From the NCBI RefSeq assembly GCF_013385425.1, contig NZ_JACAQA010000032.1, positions 98,357-162,356 on the forward strand: a stretch of DNA of 64,000 bases. Direction: 5' to 3'. Both the position numbers and the translations under genes were made by a program. The DNA is from Pseudomonas gingeri (GTDB lineage Bacteria > Pseudomonadota > Gammaproteobacteria > Pseudomonadales > Pseudomonadaceae). The notes under the pieces were generated by a model, which ran no database searches, was not told the origin of the DNA, and worked only from the letters and a program-made list of their open reading frames with translations. Of this stretch, positions 10,377 to 18,840 are shown piece by piece (positions within the stretch are counted from its first letter, which is position 1; each line of letters opens with the position of its first letter).

Positions 10377-10910
10377 TTGAAGCTGCTGATTCTCGATCGG
10401 GACGGGGTGATCAACCAGGACTCCGACGCCTACATCAAGTCGGTGGAGGAATGGATTCCGCTCCCCGGCGCGATCGAAGCCATCGCGCAGTTGAGCAGGG
10501 CCGGTTGGACGGTGGCGGTGGCCACCAACCAGTCCGGCATTGCTCGCGGCTACTACGACATCGCCACCCTGGAAGCCATGCACGAGCGCCTGCGTTCGCT
10601 GGTGGCGCAACAGGGCGGTACGCTGGGGCTGGTGGTGTATTGCCCGCACGGGCCGGATGAGGGTTGCGCCTGTCGCAAACCCAAGCCCGGCATGTTGCGT
10701 ACCATCGCCGAGCATTACGGGGTGTCGTTGGCTAGTCTATGGTTTGTCGGCGACACCCTCGGTGACTTGGAGGCGGCGCGGGCCGTCGACTGTCAGCCTG
10801 TTTTGGTAAAAACCGGTAAAGGCGAAAAGACACTGGGTAAAACCCTGCCGGTGGGCACCCTGGTTTTTGACGATCTGGCGGCGGTTGCCGCAGAACTTAT
10901 CCACAACTGA
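10377..10910 (+). CDS. gmhB: D-glycero-beta-D-manno-heptose-1,7-bisphosphate 7-phosphatase
   Basis: A 177-residue HAD-family phosphatase of the ADP-heptose pathway, which feeds LPS core synthesis. The nucleophile motif is LDRDGVIN (D7, D9). The Zn-binding insert CPHGPDEGCACRKPKPGM (C89, H91, C97, C99) is diagnostic for GmhB, and GDTLGDLEAA is HAD motif IV. The start is TTG at 10377; no ATG fits the family N-terminus. The 3' end contains a DnaA box (10897-10905). Confidence 0.94.
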   Translation: MKLLILDRDGVINQDSDAYIKSVEEWIPLPGAIEAIAQLSRAGWTVAVATNQSGIARGYYDIATLEAMHERLRSLVAQQGGTLGLVVYCPHGPDEGCACRKPKPGMLRTIAEHYGVSLASLWFVGDTLGDLEAARAVDCQPVLVKTGKGEKTLGKTLPVGTLVFDDLAAVAAELIHN

Positions 10911-10991
10911 AGCTCTTCTGACCTCCTGACCAAGGACTGTTCGGGAAGCGCTTTTTATAGGCGGGCAATGCCCGCAACGGTAAATGCCGCT

Positions 10992-11762
10992 ATGTCGATC
11001 CTGCAGGCCATCAGAACCTTTTTCTTTTACCTGCTGCTGGGCACCAGTTCGCTGTTGTGGTGCTCCCTGAGCTTTTTTATCGCGCCGTTCCTGCCGTTCA
11101 AGGCACGTTATCGCTTTATCAATGTGTACTGGTGCCGTTGTGCCCTGTGGCTGACCAAGGTCTTCCTCGGCATCACGGTCGATATCCAGGGCGCGGAGAA
11201 TGTGCCCGAGCGCCCTTGCGTGATTCTGTCGAATCACCAGAGCACCTGGGAAACCTTCTTCCTCTCGGCCTATTTCTCGCCATTGAGCCAGGTGCTCAAG
11301 CGTGAGTTGCTGTATGTGCCGTTCTTCGGCTGGGCCATGGCCATGCTGCGGCCGATCGCCATTGACCGGGACAACCCGAAGGCAGCGCTCAAGCATGTGG
11401 CGAAAAAGGGCGACGAGTTGCTCAAGGACAATGTCTGGGTGCTGATCTTCCCGGAAGGCACCCGTGTGCCGTTCGGAACGGTCGGCAAGTTCTCCCGGGG
11501 CGGTACGGCACTGGCGGTAAACGCCGATCTGCCGGTGCTGCCGATTGCCCACAACGCCGGCAAGTTCTGGCCGAAGACCGGCTGGCTGAAGAAACCCGGC
11601 ACCATCACGGTGGTGATCGGCAAGCCGATGATGGCCGAGGGCAGCGGGCCACGGGCGATTGCCGAGCTCAATGACCGGGTCCAGGCCTGGAACGAGCAGA
11701 CCCAGCGGGACATGGGCTCATTGCCGCCGGCGCCGGCGGTAGAGACGCCTGTCGCCATTTGA
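10992..11762 (+). CDS. 1-acyl-sn-glycerol-3-phosphate acyltransferase (PlsC-type)
   Basis: A 256-residue inner-membrane enzyme that acylates lysophosphatidic acid to phosphatidic acid. An N-terminal hydrophobic segment (about residues 8-34) is followed by the acyltransferase motif NHQSTWE (H82, E87; the family usually shows HX4D). The glycerol-phosphate motif FPEGTR is at 153-158. The start at 10992 gives MSILQAIRTFFFYLLL, which matches the family. An in-frame ATG at 10968 would add eight residues and cannot be excluded. It follows gmhB by 81 bp, in the usual Pseudomonas order. Confidence 0.93.
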   Translation: MSILQAIRTFFFYLLLGTSSLLWCSLSFFIAPFLPFKARYRFINVYWCRCALWLTKVFLGITVDIQGAENVPERPCVILSNHQSTWETFFLSAYFSPLSQVLKRELLYVPFFGWAMAMLRPIAIDRDNPKAALKHVAKKGDELLKDNVWVLIFPEGTRVPFGTVGKFSRGGTALAVNADLPVLPIAHNAGKFWPKTGWLKKPGTITVVIGKPMMAEGSGPRAIAELNDRVQAWNEQTQRDMGSLPPAPAVETPVAI

Positions 11763-11893
11763 TGGGACTGTGGATAACTTGTGCACAAGATTTTGATTTC
11801 TTTCAGAAATACGATGTAAGCATATGATTTTATTGCTTATTTCTCTGTATGACTTTCTGTTGTAAATCGTGCATAAGTTTTTTCGGGCGATAA

Positions 11894-11919
11894 AAAAACC
11901 GGCTTTGATGCCGGTTTTT
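11894..11919. terminator. Rho-independent terminator, probably bidirectional
   Basis: A 10-bp perfect stem, AAAAACCGGC (11894-11903) and GCCGGTTTTT (11910-11919), closes a six-base loop. A and T runs on the two sides let it work in both directions: for the plus-strand acyltransferase and for the minus-strand transporter. Confidence 0.85.
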
Positions 11920-11988
11920 CAAACTGAAATAGGGTCCACCGCTCGACGCTCGATTAGCGACGAAGAGGCCTTTGAGATCGCCACAACC

Positions 11989-12064
11989 CTGTAGGAGCCT
12001 GGCTTGCCAGCGAAGGGGCCCGCAAGGACGCTAAAAGCTTCGCGGGCAAGCCCTGCGCCTACAG
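11989..12064. repeat. REPIN-like element
   Basis: CTGTAGGAGCCTGGCTTGCC at the left is answered by GGCAAGCCCTGCGCCTACAG at the right, with the core GCTAAAAGCTTCG in between. The core is shared with the element at 43689-43764. The two therefore belong to one REP class, which differs from the GAGCTCGCTC type beside fmt. Confidence 0.75.
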
Positions 12065-12096
12065 GTTTCGTGGTGTCTGCAAAGTCGTCGGCAACC

Positions 12097-13719
12097 TCAG
12101 ACCTTGTCCAGATCCACGCCCTTGGTTTCCTTCAGGCAGAACAACCCCACCACCAGGCTGACTCCGGTGACCAGCACCGGGTACCACAGCCCATAGAAGA
12201 TATCCCCGGTGTAGACCACCAGCGCAAAGGACACCGTGGGCAGGAACCCGCCGAACCAGCCGTTGCCGATATGGTAGGGCAGCGACATGGAGGTGTAGCG
12301 GATGCGCGTCGGGAACAGCTCGACCATCACCGCCGCCAGCGGGCCATAGGTCATGGTGGCAATCAGAATCAGCAAGACGATCAGCAGCACCACCATCGGC
12401 TCATTCACTGACGCGCTATCGGCCTTGGCCGGATAACCCGCCGTGGTGATTGCCGAACGCATCGCCGCTTCGTCGTACCCGCTGATCTTCTGTTCTCCCA
12501 CCGAGACCGTCACATTCGTCCCCGGTGCCGCGGCTTGCGAGCTGTAGGGCAAGCCCTGCTTGACCAGGAAGGTCTTGACCTTGTCGCACGGGCTGTCGAA
12601 ACGCGCCTTGCCCACCGGGTCGAACTGGAAGGTGCAGCTCGCCGGATCGGCCAGCACCACGATCGGTGCCTGGCGGCTGGCCGCGTCGATCTGCGGATTG
12701 GCGTAATGGCTCAAGGCTTTGAACAGCGGGAAATAACACACGGTCGCCAGCAACAGGCCGAACATCAGGATCGGCTTGCGACCGATCTTGTCCGACAGCC
12801 AGCCGAACAGCACAAAGAACGGCGCACCGATCACCACGCTGATGATCAGCAGGGTATTGGCCTGGGTCGGGTCCATCTTGAGCATCTGGGTCATGAAGAA
12901 CAGCACGTAGAACTGCGCGGTGTAGAAGGTCACCGCCTGCCCGGCGTTGATGCTGAAGAGGGCGGTCAGGACGATCTTCAGATTCTGCCAGGAGCCGAAG
13001 GATTCACGGATCGGCGAGCGGCTGACCTTGCCCTGGGCCTTCATTTTCACGAAGGCCGGCGACTCGTGCATGCTCAGGCGGATCCAGGTGGAAATCGCCA
13101 GCAGGAAGATCGACAGCAGGAACGGCAGGCGCCAGCCCCAGACTTCGAACTGATCGCCACTGATATAACGGCTGGCGAGTACCACCAGCAGGGACAGCAG
13201 CAGGCCCAGGGTCGCGGTGGATTGAATCCAGCCGGTATACGAACCGCGTTTGCCGGTCGGCGCGTGCTCGGCCACGTAAGTCGCGGCGCCGCCGTATTCA
13301 CCGCCGAGCGCCAGGCCCTGGAGCATGCGCAGCAGGACCAGGATGATCGGCGCGGCGATGCCGATGCTGGTGTAGGTCGGCAACAGGCCGACGGCAAAGG
13401 TGGAAAGGCCCATCAGGATGATGGTCATGAGGAAGGTGTATTTGCGCCCGATCATATCCCCCAGGCGCCCGAATACCAGGGCGCCGAAAGGCCGGACCAG
13501 GAAGCCCGCGGCAAAGGCCATGAGGGCGAAGATAAACGCCGTGGTGTCGTTGACCCCTGCAAAGAACTGCTTGCTGATCACGGCCGCCAGGGCGCCATAG
13601 AGAAAAAAGTCATACCACTCGAAAACCGTCCCGAGGGATGACGCAAAAATGATCTTTCGTTCTTCCCGGCCGGTGTTCGCAATAACGCGCACGGGCTGTT
13701 GCTCGATGTAGTCCGACAT
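12097..13719 (-). CDS. MFS transporter, metabolite:H+ symporter (MHS/ShiA-ProP-like) family
   Basis: A 540-residue, 12-helix inner-membrane symporter. The start region reads SSLGTVFEWYDFFLYGALA, typical of the MHS family, and the loop 2-3 motif GRLGDMIGRK and its second-half counterpart GWLSDKIGRK are both present. Unusual is a hydrophilic insert of roughly 90 residues (about 345-435) between helices, containing two Cys. The longer MHS members that I know have such an insert. It lies 101 bp downstream of the GMC oxidoreductase on the same strand, so it probably imports that enzyme's substrate. The substrate is not readable. Confidence 0.88.
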   Translation of the reverse strand: MSDYIEQQPVRVIANTGREERKIIFASSLGTVFEWYDFFLYGALAAVISKQFFAGVNDTTAFIFALMAFAAGFLVRPFGALVFGRLGDMIGRKYTFLMTIILMGLSTFAVGLLPTYTSIGIAAPIILVLLRMLQGLALGGEYGGAATYVAEHAPTGKRGSYTGWIQSTATLGLLLSLLVVLASRYISGDQFEVWGWRLPFLLSIFLLAISTWIRLSMHESPAFVKMKAQGKVSRSPIRESFGSWQNLKIVLTALFSINAGQAVTFYTAQFYVLFFMTQMLKMDPTQANTLLIISVVIGAPFFVLFGWLSDKIGRKPILMFGLLLATVCYFPLFKALSHYANPQIDAASRQAPIVVLADPASCTFQFDPVGKARFDSPCDKVKTFLVKQGLPYSSQAAAPGTNVTVSVGEQKISGYDEAAMRSAITTAGYPAKADSASVNEPMVVLLIVLLILIATMTYGPLAAVMVELFPTRIRYTSMSLPYHIGNGWFGGFLPTVSFALVVYTGDIFYGLWYPVLVTGVSLVVGLFCLKETKGVDLDKV

Positions 13720-13820
13720 TTGCCATGTCCTCGGCCCTGGGGGCCACAGTGATTATTGTTGTTGTTCCACTGTGGATTCCGGCTGACCGCCACCGGAATC
13801 CGCTTTTTGCTGTATGGATG

Positions 13821-15476
13821 CTAGGTGCCCGCCGGGATCTGCGCTGCTTGAATATCAGAAATGGCCGAGACATCCGCCAGAATCATCTGCGCCGCCTTCT
13901 CGGCAATCATCACCGTCGGCGAACAGGTATTGCCGGAGACGATGTTCGGCATGATCGACGCATCGGCAACCCGCAACCCCGGCACGCCGTGCACCCGCAG
14001 CCGGGCATCCACCACATCCAGCGCGCCATTGCCCATCCGGCAGGTGCCCACCGGGTGAAAGATCGTCGTACCGATCCGCGCGGCCGCCTCATGCAACTGT
14101 TCTTCGGTTTGCAGCGCCGCCCCGGGCAGGTATTCCTCGGGTTTGAAGCGTCGCAGGGCAGGGGAGTCGACAATGCGCCGGGTCAGCCGGATCGCCTCGG
14201 CCGCGACTTTCAGATCCTCGGGATCGCTCAGGTAATTCGGATCGATCAAGGGCGCCACATCGGGATCAACCGAACGAATATCGATCCGCCCCCGGCTCAA
14301 GGGGCGCAGGTTGCATACCGAAGCGGTGAAGGCCGGGAACCGATGCAGCGGTTCGCCGAAGCGCTCCAGCGACAAGGGCTGCACGTGGTACTGCAAATTG
14401 GCCGAGGCCCGCTCCGGCGAGGACTTCACGAACGCCCCCAACTGGCTGGGAGCCATGGCCAACGGACCACTGCGGTCGTAGAGATAACGCAGGCCCATGC
14501 CGACTTTGCCCCACAGGCTATTGGCGACCTGGTTGAGGGTGCGGGCATTGCTGAGTTTGTAGATCAGGCGCAATTGCAGATGGTCCTGCAGATTGCCGCC
14601 GACACCCGGCAGTTCGTGACGCACCGCGATGCCGAGGTTTTCCAGCAAGGGTCGCGGGCCGATGCCCGAACGCTGGAGAATGCCGGGAGAACCGACCGAA
14701 CCGGCGCACAGGACAATCTCGCGCCGAACATTGAACACATGTTCCTCACCCTGCCAGCGCGCGACGACGGCACAGGCGCGGCCGTTTTCCAGGTTCACCC
14801 GGTCAACCTGGACACCGGTCAGGATCGTCAGGTTGGGACGCTTGAGGATTGGCCGCAAAAAAGCTTTCGACGAATTCCAGCGCACACCGGAACGCTGGTT
14901 GACCTGAAAGTATCCACAGCCCTGATTATCGCCCGCGTTGAAATCGCTGACGCTGGCAATACCGTTTTCTGCGGCGGCATCGCGGAAGGCATCGAGGATA
15001 GGCCAGGAATAGCGCTGCTGTTCGACCCGCCACTCGCCCTGGTCGCTGTGGAATTCGCTGGCACCGCCAAAATGGTTTTCGCTGCGCTTGAACAACGGCA
15101 GGACATCGTTCCAGGCCCAGCCCGGATTACCTTGCGCGGCCCAGCGATCATAGTCGCCGGCCTGGCCACGCATATAGATCATGCCATTGATCGACGAGCT
15201 GCCGCCCAGCACCTTGCCGCGCGGGTAGCCGAGGCTGCGACCTTGCAGGCCGGGTTGCGCTTCGGTCTTGAAGCACCAGTCGGTACGGGGATTGCCGATG
15301 CAGTAGAGATACCCCACCGGCACATGAATCCAGGGGTAGTTATCCTGGCCGCCGGCTTCGAGCAGCAGGACATTTTTCTGCGGGTCGGCGGACAGCCGAT
15401 TGGCCAGCACACAGCCAGCGGGCCCGGCACCGACTATCACGTAGTCATAGGGCAGGTGGGCGGATGACATAGGCAA
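13821..15476 (-). CDS. GMC-family FAD-dependent oxidoreductase (choline/alcohol dehydrogenase-like)
   Basis: A 551-residue flavoprotein that oxidises an alcohol. The dinucleotide motif GAGPAG is at 16-21. The GMC signature PRGKVLGGSSSINGMIYMRG is at about 85-104. The active-site region HPVGTCRMG and the FAD-contacting end SGNTCSPTVMIAEKAA are near the C-terminus. It resembles BetA/AlkJ-type enzymes, but neither betB nor betI is nearby, so choline is not implied. The start is ATG 15476 (MPMSSAH); the second Met is possible. It is divergent from a LysR gene and probably controlled by it. Confidence 0.92.
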   Translation of the reverse strand: MPMSSAHLPYDYVIVGAGPAGCVLANRLSADPQKNVLLLEAGGQDNYPWIHVPVGYLYCIGNPRTDWCFKTEAQPGLQGRSLGYPRGKVLGGSSSINGMIYMRGQAGDYDRWAAQGNPGWAWNDVLPLFKRSENHFGGASEFHSDQGEWRVEQQRYSWPILDAFRDAAAENGIASVSDFNAGDNQGCGYFQVNQRSGVRWNSSKAFLRPILKRPNLTILTGVQVDRVNLENGRACAVVARWQGEEHVFNVRREIVLCAGSVGSPGILQRSGIGPRPLLENLGIAVRHELPGVGGNLQDHLQLRLIYKLSNARTLNQVANSLWGKVGMGLRYLYDRSGPLAMAPSQLGAFVKSSPERASANLQYHVQPLSLERFGEPLHRFPAFTASVCNLRPLSRGRIDIRSVDPDVAPLIDPNYLSDPEDLKVAAEAIRLTRRIVDSPALRRFKPEEYLPGAALQTEEQLHEAAARIGTTIFHPVGTCRMGNGALDVVDARLRVHGVPGLRVADASIMPNIVSGNTCSPTVMIAEKAAQMILADVSAISDIQAAQIPAGT

Positions 15477-15607
15477 CCTCGCCTTTTTTATTGTTCTTGT
15501 CTCCCTTCATGTTATTGATTAGTTTCGAGATGAAAACCTTCGTTTTTGCGCAAGTACTGTGCGTTTTCAAGCAAGGCCGTGAACCCCGTGATTCACAAGG
15601 AAGCCCC

Positions 15608-16495
15608 ATGTTCGACTGGAACGACCTGCGTTTTTTTCTCGAGCTGCAGCGCAGCGGACGTCTGCTGACCGCGGCCAAGCGCCTGAACACCACCCACAGC
15701 ACCGTGGCCCGGCATATCGAGACCATCGAGCAGAGCCTGGGCACCGCGCTGTTTGTCCAGCATGCCCAGGGCTACGAACTGACGCCCTCGGGCCAGGCCT
15801 TGCTCAAGCATGCCGAGGCCATGGAAAACGTTGCCTTGCTGGCCCAGGAGGAAATCACCCAGGCCATCGCGCCCCTGGGCAAGATTCGCCTGGGAGTGAC
15901 CGAAGGGATCGGCATCATGTTTCTCACCCCGCGCATGGGCAGCCTGTACGAACGTTATCCGGGACTGGAAGTGGAACTGGTGGCAGTGCCGCGTTTCGTC
16001 AGCATCCTCAACCGCGAGGCGGAAATCAGCATCCACCTTGACCGACCGAATGCCGACCTGTTGATCACTCGCAAACTGACCGACTATCGCCTGGCGCTGT
16101 ATGCCAGCCCGGACTACCTCGCCCGGGCGCCGACCTTGCAGCACCGGGATGATCTGTCGCAGCACAACTGGATCGGCTATGTCGACGACCTGCTGTTCAG
16201 CGAGGAGCTGCTGTTCCTCAACAACTTCTGCCGCACACCGAATGTGATTTTTCGCAGCACCAGCGTCATAGCCCAGCAACAGGCGGCGCGGGCCGGGCTG
16301 GGCATTGCGGTATTACCCAACTATATGGCCAAGGGCGACCCGCAGCTGGTGCGCGTGCTCCCGGAGGAGACCATCCAGCGCAGCTACTGGATCAGCACCC
16401 GACGGGAATTGCACAAGTCCGTGCGCTTGCGGGTGGTGTGGGATTTTCTGCTGGCATTGTGTGCGAGTGAGCAGGGTGTGTTGCTATCGCAATAA
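15608..16495 (+). CDS. LysR-family transcriptional regulator
   Basis: A 295-residue DNA-binding regulator. The winged HTH is at residues 1-60 (FDWNDLRFFLELQRSGRLLTAAKRLNTTHSTVARHIETIE read across the segment), followed by a periplasmic-binding-protein-like effector domain. I start at ATG 15608 because AAGGAAG lies just upstream. A longer frame from 15491 adds 39 residues without family similarity. It is transcribed away from the GMC oxidoreductase and shares a 131-bp region with it. By LysR convention it likely controls the GMC-MHS pair in response to their substrate. Confidence 0.94.
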   Translation: MFDWNDLRFFLELQRSGRLLTAAKRLNTTHSTVARHIETIEQSLGTALFVQHAQGYELTPSGQALLKHAEAMENVALLAQEEITQAIAPLGKIRLGVTEGIGIMFLTPRMGSLYERYPGLEVELVAVPRFVSILNREAEISIHLDRPNADLLITRKLTDYRLALYASPDYLARAPTLQHRDDLSQHNWIGYVDDLLFSEELLFLNNFCRTPNVIFRSTSVIAQQQAARAGLGIAVLPNYMAKGDPQLVRVLPEETIQRSYWISTRRELHKSVRLRVVWDFLLALCASEQGVLLSQ

Positions 16496-16606
16496 GAAGC
16501 GTATTCGGCCAACTACTGTGCATCATTGACAGTCAGGAGCTGCCAACCTAGACTTTGCGCCAAGTGGACTGGGGGATCCTGGTCGGCGTCGTAGCCTCGG
16601 TGAGTT

Positions 16607-17479
16607 TCATCGGGGCTTTTCGCTTTCTAGAGTAGGAAAAATCTTCAGCCCCCAATTTTCAAACCCTGCTCCCGCGTTCTCCCGGCCACCACTGCAGTAG
16701 AACTTTCGCTTGAGCACATCGAACGCTCGGTTCTCTTGCCCTGCGCGTAATACGCTCATTCCAATCGGCCTGGCAACAAGATCAGCCAATTGCAAGCCGG
16801 TGGAATTAACTTGTTTGGTTGCAAAAATTATTTCAAAGGGAAGTTGTATATTCAACTTATTGGCGGCGTCGCACATACGGCGAAACTCCAACTCTAATTC
16901 GTTATCTTCCTTTTTCCCTCTACGCTCAAAAATGACGTGCGTTAAAACGCCAGTCTGTCGCTTTTCCTCTAAAAGCTCGTAAAGGGTCTCCAGACAGAAG
17001 CCCAGCGCCAGATGGTAGGGGTTCTGGCTAGTACCCTGCTTTTCGCGCAACCTCATCTTATCAACCACGCAACTGATCAATATGAAGTTACTCGTATCAA
17101 TGATGCTGGTCAGTTCGTCGAGGAATTCGTTTTTATGTTGTCGCGAGACAAACAAACTGGAAAAAGCGCCTTTTTCTTTTCGTATTTCCAACTCATGAAG
17201 CCCAATTAAATCATGCCCCATGTGGTTGAATTTGAATTTTTGCAAGGCAGGAATTACCGTCTCGCAGTAGTATCGCTTATGAAATATGCAAAAAGCCAGT
17301 ACCAACATTGGATAATTTGCGTCTAGCCTCTGCATTCCATGATCACCGCTTTCGTCAACGTAAACGATAAAGTCACTATATTTCCCAGACACTGTAGGTA
17401 ATTTCCCAAGACCAAACTCTGACTTACTTTCTCGTTCAAAGAGAGGGAGTTTTTTGGAGGGCAAGGTAGTATTTGACAT
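16607..17479 (-). CDS. DUF3800-domain protein
   Basis: A 290-residue soluble protein with the DUF3800 hallmarks: acidic YVDESGD near residues 40-46 and the late block LQLADLVARPIG. DUF3800 is thought to be an RNase H-like fold and often travels with mobile or defence genes; its function is not established. The start at 17479 is preceded by GGGGAG about 10 bases upstream; an in-frame ATG at 17518 lacks a site. The gene is visibly AT-richer than both neighbours, which suggests transfer. It lies just downstream of the TerC gene and may be read from that operon. Confidence 0.85.
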   Translation of the reverse strand: MSNTTLPSKKLPLFERESKSEFGLGKLPTVSGKYSDFIVYVDESGDHGMQRLDANYPMLVLAFCIFHKRYYCETVIPALQKFKFNHMGHDLIGLHELEIRKEKGAFSSLFVSRQHKNEFLDELTSIIDTSNFILISCVVDKMRLREKQGTSQNPYHLALGFCLETLYELLEEKRQTGVLTHVIFERRGKKEDNELELEFRRMCDAANKLNIQLPFEIIFATKQVNSTGLQLADLVARPIGMSVLRAGQENRAFDVLKRKFYCSGGRENAGAGFENWGLKIFPTLESEKPR

Positions 17480-17546
17480 CGAGTGATCGCTCCCCTGATT
17501 TTTCTTCAAGTGGAACACACTCTCAGTTCCTGCCCACCTCGATCAC

Positions 17547-18815
17547 CTAGTCTTTTTTGAAACAAACCATTTGCGAAAAGCTCCCCCCATTGATACGAAT
17601 GGAGGTGGCATCGTCATTGGTAATTTCCTGGGGCGGCGTAAAGCCGAGCATCGACGAGGCCCGGGTTGAATTGATCCACTCCAGCCGGCCCTTGATCAGG
17701 GCGCCATCAAGCGAACCGGCGCTGCTGTGGATACGCACGGTGTCCTTGCCATGCTGGTAGAAGAAGACGAACGGCCCGTTCAAACCAGGACACTCGTAGC
17801 TGCTCAACAGCCTGGGCGTCGGCATGTAGCCGCTCTTGATGATGCCGACATAGATCACCGAATAACCGATATACCCCAGCAACGGAACCGCCGCCAACGC
17901 CCCGACCCAGTACCATCGGCGCTTGCGGCTCAGTTCGTCCGGCACAGGCTCGACAGGCGAGTTATCCACAGGCAGGACCGTCTCGGGAGGGAGCAACTCG
18001 GCGGACAGGGGCTCACGCCCCCCGGAAATATCCTCCTGCGCTTCAACCACCCGAACCACGCTGGCCACCATCGGTTCGGCGAGCACAGGCTCATCCATGC
18101 GGGCATGGCGCAAAACCGGCTCGGGCCTGGGCAGCAAACGCAGGTTGCGCTGGATGATCCGGCTCTCCACCAACACAAAAATCGCACAGGCCAGCGGCAT
18201 CGCCAACACCAGGCCCGGTGCCTGGGTCGCCACCCAATCGGCGATCAGCGGGTCGGACATGCCGATATCCCCGGCGACCCAGCCCAACAAGGCACCGCCC
18301 GCCGGGATCAACCAGGGATAACGCTTGAACAACCCGGTCACAAACAAACTGCCGTACATCAACATCGGGATGCTCAGCAGCAACCCCAGCACCAGAATCC
18401 CGATGTTGTCCTGGGCGACGGCGGCCAGGGCCACCACATTGTCCAGGCTCATGGTCAGGTCGGCAAAGACGATAAGCCCGACCACCGACCAGAGCGTCGA
18501 CCCCGAACGCTGCGGCAAGTGTTCGGCGTCTTCTTCCCCCACCAACAACTTGATGGCAATGACTACCAGCGCGACCATGCCTGCCAGTTTCAGGCAAGGC
18601 ACCTTGAGCAACAGGCTGATCACCGAGGTGAACAGGATCCGCAACCCGACCGCCACGCCCATCCCGGCGAACAGCGCCTGGCGCATCTGCCGGGCCGGCA
18701 GGTGGCGGCAGGCCAGGGCGATGACCACGGCATTATCGCCGCTCAGCAGCAGGTCGAGCAGGAACACCTGCAACGTCAGGTTGATCCCCTGCATACCGGT
18801 ATCCAAGCCGATCAT
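17547..18815 (-). CDS. TerC-family integral membrane protein with C-terminal extracytoplasmic extension
   Basis: A 422-residue protein. Residues 1-220 form a seven-helix TerC/YjbE core with the two acidic signatures DLLLSGDNAVV (D21, D27) and DLTMSLDNVV (D119, D125). TerC relatives have been linked to Mn2+ export and tellurite resistance. After a Pro/Glu-rich linker (about 225-300) comes an extra helix (301-325) and a domain of about 95 residues with two Cys (C342, C418) that I do not recognise. It is the last gene of a four-gene operon, 25 bp after the NRAMP gene. GGGAG precedes the start. Confidence 0.85.
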   Translation of the reverse strand: MIGLDTGMQGINLTLQVFLLDLLLSGDNAVVIALACRHLPARQMRQALFAGMGVAVGLRILFTSVISLLLKVPCLKLAGMVALVVIAIKLLVGEEDAEHLPQRSGSTLWSVVGLIVFADLTMSLDNVVALAAVAQDNIGILVLGLLLSIPMLMYGSLFVTGLFKRYPWLIPAGGALLGWVAGDIGMSDPLIADWVATQAPGLVLAMPLACAIFVLVESRIIQRNLRLLPRPEPVLRHARMDEPVLAEPMVASVVRVVEAQEDISGGREPLSAELLPPETVLPVDNSPVEPVPDELSRKRRWYWVGALAAVPLLGYIGYSVIYVGIIKSGYMPTPRLLSSYECPGLNGPFVFFYQHGKDTVRIHSSAGSLDGALIKGRLEWINSTRASSMLGFTPPQEITNDDATSIRINGGSFSQMVCFKKD

Positions 18816-18840
18816 CTTGCCGCTCCCGCAACCATCGTCA

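Larger units (their letters stand above)
11763..12096. other. Intergenic: DnaA box, AT-rich tract, terminator, REP doublet
   Basis: No gene was seen in these 334 bp. From left to right they hold a perfect DnaA box (11769-11777) and a palindrome TTGTGCACAA (11779-11788). An AT-rich tract (about 11789-11880) follows, with a second near-box (TGCATAA) near its end. A terminator (11894-11919) and a REP doublet (11989-12064) come last. The region separates the convergent acyltransferase and MHS transporter genes. Confidence 0.7.

Noticed and set aside
13725..15467. 580-residue open frame on the plus strand
   Set aside because: It runs fully antisense to the GMC oxidoreductase, which has all family motifs. 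Long antisense frames are common in GC-rich DNA.
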